NCBI GenBank assembly: GCA_035535995.1
Contig: DATLOZ010000022.1
Coordinates: 248,001-312,000 of the forward strand
Source of the DNA: JANYCO01 sp035535995
GTDB taxonomy: Bacteria; Bacteroidota; Bacteroidia; Cytophagales; Cytophagaceae
Length of the DNA: 64,000 bases
Direction of reading: 5' to 3'
The stretch's first letter is position 1. Each line of letters opens with the position of its first letter. The notes beneath the pieces were generated by a model that saw only the letters and a program-made list of their open reading frames with translations, was not told the DNA's origin and made no database searches. Shown here piece after piece: positions 60,857 through 64,000 of this stretch. Both the position numbers and the translations under genes were made by a program.

Positions 60857-61276
60857 CTACCTCTTAAACCCATCCCTTATTGCCGCTTCCAGTATTTTAA
60901 TATTTATATCTTTTAGCGTTTTGAATTTAATACAATAGCCCGTCACGCTTGCCTTGCCAAGCTTTGCGCCATAAGTGTTGACTAAATAGGTCTTATCATC
61001 TATACCAAGAATATAAACGGAGATTCCGGCTGAGTTTCCACTAAGACCGATTCGATAAAATTCTTTTGTTTTCCCGTCCGCATATTTTATAATGCGAAGC
61101 CCATACCCTATGTTAGGATTAGAAACAATTTTACCTTCACTGTTTTTACCATCCAGGAACCATAATTTACATTCTGGCGAAACTTGCAGAATGAGCTGAT
61201 GCAGAGTTTGCATATCAGCGCGTTTTGATTCGGGTTGGCTAATAATATAGTGGTGTATTTGTTCTTGAATTTTCAT
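60857..61276 (-). CDS. DUF1801 protein
   Basis: A 139-residue protein matching DUF1801 (YdhG-like): RADMQTLHQLILQVSPECKL, GYGLRIIKYADGKTKEFYRIG, and LGKASVTGYCIKFKTLKDIN at the end. The fold is a small alpha-beta domain of unknown function. It starts 9 bp after the stop of the membrane protein gene and is probably co-transcribed with it. Confidence 0.83.
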   Translation of the reverse strand: MKIQEQIHHYIISQPESKRADMQTLHQLILQVSPECKLWFLDGKNSEGKIVSNPNIGYGLRIIKYADGKTKEFYRIGLSGNSAGISVYILGIDDKTYLVNTYGAKLGKASVTGYCIKFKTLKDINIKILEAAIRDGFKR

Positions 61277-61285
61277 AAAATAATT

Positions 61286-61999
61286 TTATGCTTCTGGTTT
61301 CCCCAATAATCGGCCTACTAACAGTACTACAAATAAATTCGAAATCACTGCTTCTACCACTGACAGTTTCAAAATAAAAGGAAATGCATTGGGATAGCCA
61401 TCACGGCCGCCAATTATGGTCATGCTGAAAGCGATGCAATGTGTATAGCTTTCAAGTCCTAATATTAAAGGCTCACCCATACATCCTGGATCAAGAATAT
61501 TAAGTACATCGTATAGGCTGCCAAAACAAATCCCTATCATCAGAAATATAGAAGCAGAGCCCCATAATTTTTCCTGAGATATATGCCGGCCGGAAAATAT
61601 ATCAAAGATGGCATAATAAATTACAATTGATTCAAGAAGAAAAATAAGGAAGTGAATAAGAAATAAAAATGGTCTTTTGCTATCAATGGTTTTAAAGAAA
61701 TCGAAAAATGGATTTACTGTAAAAAGCATCGTAATGAGTATTACAAGAATGATACACAAAAAAATATTTTTTCTGCCTGTAAAGCTGCTTAGCAAATGCC
61801 AGATCACAAGTAAGTAAACAAAGGCAACAGGAAGAAAAAAAGTATCACGTATTATCTGCGAATCTTTTTCATTTATTCCCAACATAGAAAAACTATCTTT
61901 TAACAAGAGCGCTGATAATATCAGAATACTCTGTAAGACTACTATATTGCGATATTCTTGCGCTTTTTCAGTTAGGTTTATATTGTTGAATTTTAACAT
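61286..61999 (-). CDS. Polytopic membrane protein of unknown function
   Basis: A 237-residue protein with about seven hydrophobic helices (for example VVLQSILILSALLLKD, FLCIILVILITMLFTV and FLIHFLIFLLESIVIYYAIF). No motif or family is recognised. It is upstream of the DUF1801 gene by 9 bp on the same strand. Confidence 0.7.
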   Translation of the reverse strand: MLKFNNINLTEKAQEYRNIVVLQSILILSALLLKDSFSMLGINEKDSQIIRDTFFLPVAFVYLLVIWHLLSSFTGRKNIFLCIILVILITMLFTVNPFFDFFKTIDSKRPFLFLIHFLIFLLESIVIYYAIFDIFSGRHISQEKLWGSASIFLMIGICFGSLYDVLNILDPGCMGEPLILGLESYTHCIAFSMTIIGGRDGYPNAFPFILKLSVVEAVISNLFVVLLVGRLLGKPEA

Positions 62000-62029
62000 A
62001 AATATTATATAATTGACATACAGAACGCA

Positions 62030-62085
62030 TTATTACAAAGCCTGCTTCTCCAGCAGCAGCAATTCTCCACATGAGGTCTGCGTAG
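62030..62085 (-). pseudogene. Possible decayed copy of the rlmD 3' end
   Basis: The stretch GCTTCTCCAGCA ... ATTCTCCACATGA resembles the rlmD tail at 63069-63131 (28 of 32 positions around the LLEK codons, plus ATTATTACA and TGCGTA on the two sides). One base is missing, so the rlmD frame is broken. Another open frame of about 28 codons ends SCGELLLLEKQAL, so a different gene remnant is also possible. It lies just left of the zeta-toxin module. Confidence 0.45.
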
Positions 62086-62279
62086 TTGATTTAATAGAAT
62101 TGAACCCCAATTTATCCTTCTAAAGGTAGAAAAAAATCGGCTGCACTTCGGCTGTATATTAAGTATTTTTTCACCCGATAGTGCACGAACGGTTCATTTA
62201 CTTAGTTCAATAGTTTTGATAGTTCTAAAGCGATTTTTGAAGTAAAGTAATTGTTAAAAAAATATTGTAAATTGCCTGT

Positions 62280-62864
62280 ATGGCTGATAAAAATCTCTAC
62301 ATTATTGCCGGGTGTAACGGAGCTGGGAAAACGACGGCTTCTTTTACCATCCTGCCAGAGATTATAAATTGTCATGAATTTGTAAATGCAGATGAGATAG
62401 CGAAAGGGCTTTCTCCTTTTCAACCTGAAAAAGTATCTGTTGAAGCGGGCAGGATTATGCTCGGCAGAATAAATGATTTACTAACTCAAAACCAAAGTTT
62501 CGCTTTTGAAACCACTCTTTCCACCAGGAGCTACAAGAGTAAAGTTTTAGAAGCACAACAAAATGAATATACGGTAACATTGCTTTTCTTTTGGCTGCAA
62601 ACTATTGAACTGGCAAAAGAGCGGGTTAAAAGCAGGGTAGCAGAAGGAGGACATAATATCGAACCTGATGTGATTGAAAGACGTTATGTAAAAGGAATCA
62701 ATAATCTATTTGAAATTTATTTGCCTATTGTTGACGGAGCTTTGATTTTTGATAATTCAAAAGGCGAACCTGATCTTTTGGCGCAAAAAAATATTAACGA
62801 ACCTTTGAGTATTATTAATGAAACAAAATTTAACGAGTTAAAATACTACTATGACCACCGCTGA
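62280..62864 (+). CDS. Zeta-toxin-family kinase
   Basis: A 194-residue P-loop protein: Walker A GCNGAGKTT (11-19), the zeta-type FVNADEIAKGLSPF, FETTLSTRSYKSKV and RVAEGGHNIEPDVIERRY. Zeta toxins phosphorylate UDP-N-acetylglucosamine or related sugars and block wall synthesis. A 49-residue frame overlaps its 3' end, as an antitoxin might. Confidence 0.88.
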   Translation: MADKNLYIIAGCNGAGKTTASFTILPEIINCHEFVNADEIAKGLSPFQPEKVSVEAGRIMLGRINDLLTQNQSFAFETTLSTRSYKSKVLEAQQNEYTVTLLFFWLQTIELAKERVKSRVAEGGHNIEPDVIERRYVKGINNLFEIYLPIVDGALIFDNSKGEPDLLAQKNINEPLSIINETKFNELKYYYDHR

Positions 62865-63000
62865 AAAACAGAATGAATTGAGAGATAAGATCCAAGTTGG
62901 ACTTAAGAAAGCTTATGAGAAACTTCTTGAATTTAAAAGACAGAAGAATACTGAGCTTGTTATTATGAAGGATGGGAAGATTGTGAAGATTAAGCCATAA
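62851..63000 (+). CDS. 49-residue putative antitoxin overlapping the zeta-toxin end
   Basis: The ATG at 62851 lies 14 bp inside the zeta frame and the product is MTTAEKQNELRDKIQVGLKK, then a basic helix and ELVIMKDGKIVKIKP. The charged helix followed by a beta hairpin is typical of small partners of chromosomal zeta-like toxins. Overlap with the toxin implies coupled translation. Similarity to named antitoxins is remembered and not searched. Confidence 0.75.
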   Translation: MTTAEKQNELRDKIQVGLKKAYEKLLEFKRQKNTELVIMKDGKIVKIKP

Positions 63001-63044
63001 CAAGCTGGTCATCGAAATAAGATTTCACATAACATATCCTCCTC

Positions 63045-63068
63045 TTTGCTGACGCCCCCGCCAGCAAA
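63045..63068. terminator. Hairpin between the antitoxin and rlmD
   Basis: TTTGCTG (63045-63051) and CAGCAAA (63062-63068) form a stem around a GC-rich loop at the convergent junction. Neither side has a long T run, so it is a modest terminator. Confidence 0.5.
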
Positions 63069-63081
63069 ATTATTACATCAC

Positions 63082-64000
63082 TTAGCGCTTCTCCAGCAAC
63101 ACTACATTCTCCACATGATGCGTATGCGGAAACATATCTACAGGCTGGACTTCTTTCACTTCATACAGTTCGTCCAGCAGACTCAAGTCTCGCGCTTGTG
63201 TAGCAGGATTGCAGCTTACGTAGACAATACGTGGAGCGGCGATATTGAGTAAAGTACGGATCACGTCTTCGTGCATCCCTGCGCGCGGAGGATCGGTGAT
63301 GATCACATCGGGCTTGCCGTTGGCGCGGATGAATTCTTCGGTGAAAACATCTTTCATATCTCCGGCATAAAAACTCGTATTATCAAGTCCATTCACCTGC
63401 GCATTGATCTTCGCATCTTCAATGGCCATCGCTACCTGCTCCACTCCTACTACTTTCTTTGCCTGTCCTGCTACAAAATTGGCAATGGTACCCGTGCCGG
63501 TGTATAGATCGTATACAACTTCGCTACCCGTAAGGCCTGCCAGCGCTCTGGTGATCTTATACAATTCGTATGCTTGTTCGGAATTGGTCTGGTAAAAAGA
63601 TTTGGCGCCAATACGAAATGTTAATCCTTCCATGCGCTCTTCAATATATGGCTTGCCATGGTAGGTGATCACCTCCTGGTCGAAAATAGTGTCGTTGCCT
63701 TTTTTATTTACTACATAATTGAGTGAACTGATCTCTGGAAATTTAGTTGAAAGAAAATCCATCAGCGCATTTATCTTCTCCTGTTCTTTTTCGAAAAACT
63801 GTACCAGCACCATCAGGTCTCCTGTAGTACTGGTGCGGATCATAAGGCTCCGCAAAAATCCGTATTGATTGCGAAGGTTGAAGAATGCCCATTTCTGCTC
63901 CTGCGCAAATGCTTTGATGGCTAGACGAATGGCGTTGGAAGGATCAGGCTGTAAATAGCAGTGATGAATATCGATCACTTTGTCGAATACGCCAGGCATG
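63082..64000 (-). CDS. rlmD: 23S rRNA (uracil-C5) methyltransferase RlmD, 5' end outside the window
   Basis: The frame is open to the right edge. About 305 residues are visible, and the N-terminal TRAM domain of a full ~470-residue protein is missing. The TrmA/RumA-type core shows SFYQTNSEQAYELYK, SAM-binding YDLYTGTGTIANFVAG, DPPRAGM and the catalytic Cys in VSCNPATQARDL. It methylates U1939-type positions in 23S rRNA. The last codons match the decayed fragment near 62050. Confidence 0.9.
   Translation of the reverse strand, partial: MPGVFDKVIDIHHCYLQPDPSNAIRLAIKAFAQEQKWAFFNLRNQYGFLRSLMIRTSTTGDLMVLVQFFEKEQEKINALMDFLSTKFPEISSLNYVVNKKGNDTIFDQEVITYHGKPYIEERMEGLTFRIGAKSFYQTNSEQAYELYKITRALAGLTGSEVVYDLYTGTGTIANFVAGQAKKVVGVEQVAMAIEDAKINAQVNGLDNTSFYAGDMKDVFTEEFIRANGKPDVIITDPPRAGMHEDVIRTLLNIAAPRIVYVSCNPATQARDLSLLDELYEVKEVQPVDMFPHTHHVENVVLLEKR

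Noticed and set aside
62830..63012. Minus-strand open frame opposite the 49-residue partner
   Set aside because: It is a shadow of the overlapping plus-strand frames, and the plus-strand product has better composition and context.
1..64000. tRNA or rRNA genes and insertion sequences
   Set aside because: No cloverleaf-like segment, conserved rRNA stretch or transposase-like protein was seen when reading the gaps; a covariance-model scan would be decisive.

Overview
The window looks like a chromosomal segment of a member of the Bacteroidota, most likely a gliding or surface-active lineage such as Cytophagales or Chitinophagales. The evidence is the gliding/type IX secretion (T9SS) signature genes gldF and gldG, a PorP/SprF-like outer-membrane protein, a giant surface protein ending in a CHU_C-type sorting domain, several promoters of the TTTG-spacer-TAnnTTTG class, and many small secreted proteins with Bacteroidota-type signal peptides. 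No rRNA, tRNA, CRISPR array or transposase was recognised. Most of the window is ordinary core genome in short operons.

Layout. 1-4.7 kb: the 3' end of a DUF218 gene, a Cys-cluster protein, then a serine operon in which a SerB-SerA fusion is followed by serC and a MaoC hydratase. 4.9-10.9 kb: bestrophin, a J-domain/TPR membrane protein, a large M1 peptidase and a small secreted protein. 11.0-22.6 kb: one giant gene of about 3870 codons with about 32 tandem domains of roughly 89 residues. 22.7-38.9 kb, mostly minus strand: AcpH-like protein, hslV, pyruvate dehydrogenase E2, PorP/SprF, a membrane-TPR protein, RDD, gatC, plsC, Nudix, RluA, a PhoR/PhoB-like pair, a TlpA-like protein and a DUF3108 protein. 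38.9-44.7 kb: a second SerC-like aminotransferase coupled to aroQ, xerD, a siroheme sulfite/nitrite reductase with a C-terminal helical extension, and cobA. 44.7-48.4 kb: a small toxin-antitoxin-like remnant and gldF-gldG-DUF4340. 48.6-58.7 kb: an RRM protein, MgtC, small secreted proteins, two divergent two-component loci and mgsA. 59-64 kb: a methyltransferase, small secreted proteins and a zeta-toxin module with an overlapping 49-residue partner, followed by rlmD running off the window.

The most unusual signal is structural. At least fifteen intergenic spots carry long AT-rich or mixed inverted repeats whose arms are made of degenerate 7-base tandem units. The unit differs from locus to locus (for example GTTATGA/ATTATGA, ATCTGGC/ATCCGGT, TAACTAA/TAACCAG), but the architecture is the same. 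They occur in codirectional, convergent and divergent gaps, so they are not simply terminators. One sits in a tandem duplication that also copied the last 23 codons of the Nudix gene, and the two copies differ in length by exactly two heptads. A second possible 3'-end duplication, of the rlmD tail, flanks the zeta-toxin module.

Working together: the giant CHU_C protein, PorP/SprF and GldF/GldG are expected to serve T9SS-dependent surface display and gliding. The two-gene serine operon encodes all three steps from 3-phosphoglycerate to serine. The sulfite/nitrite reductase and CobA form a siroheme assimilation unit.
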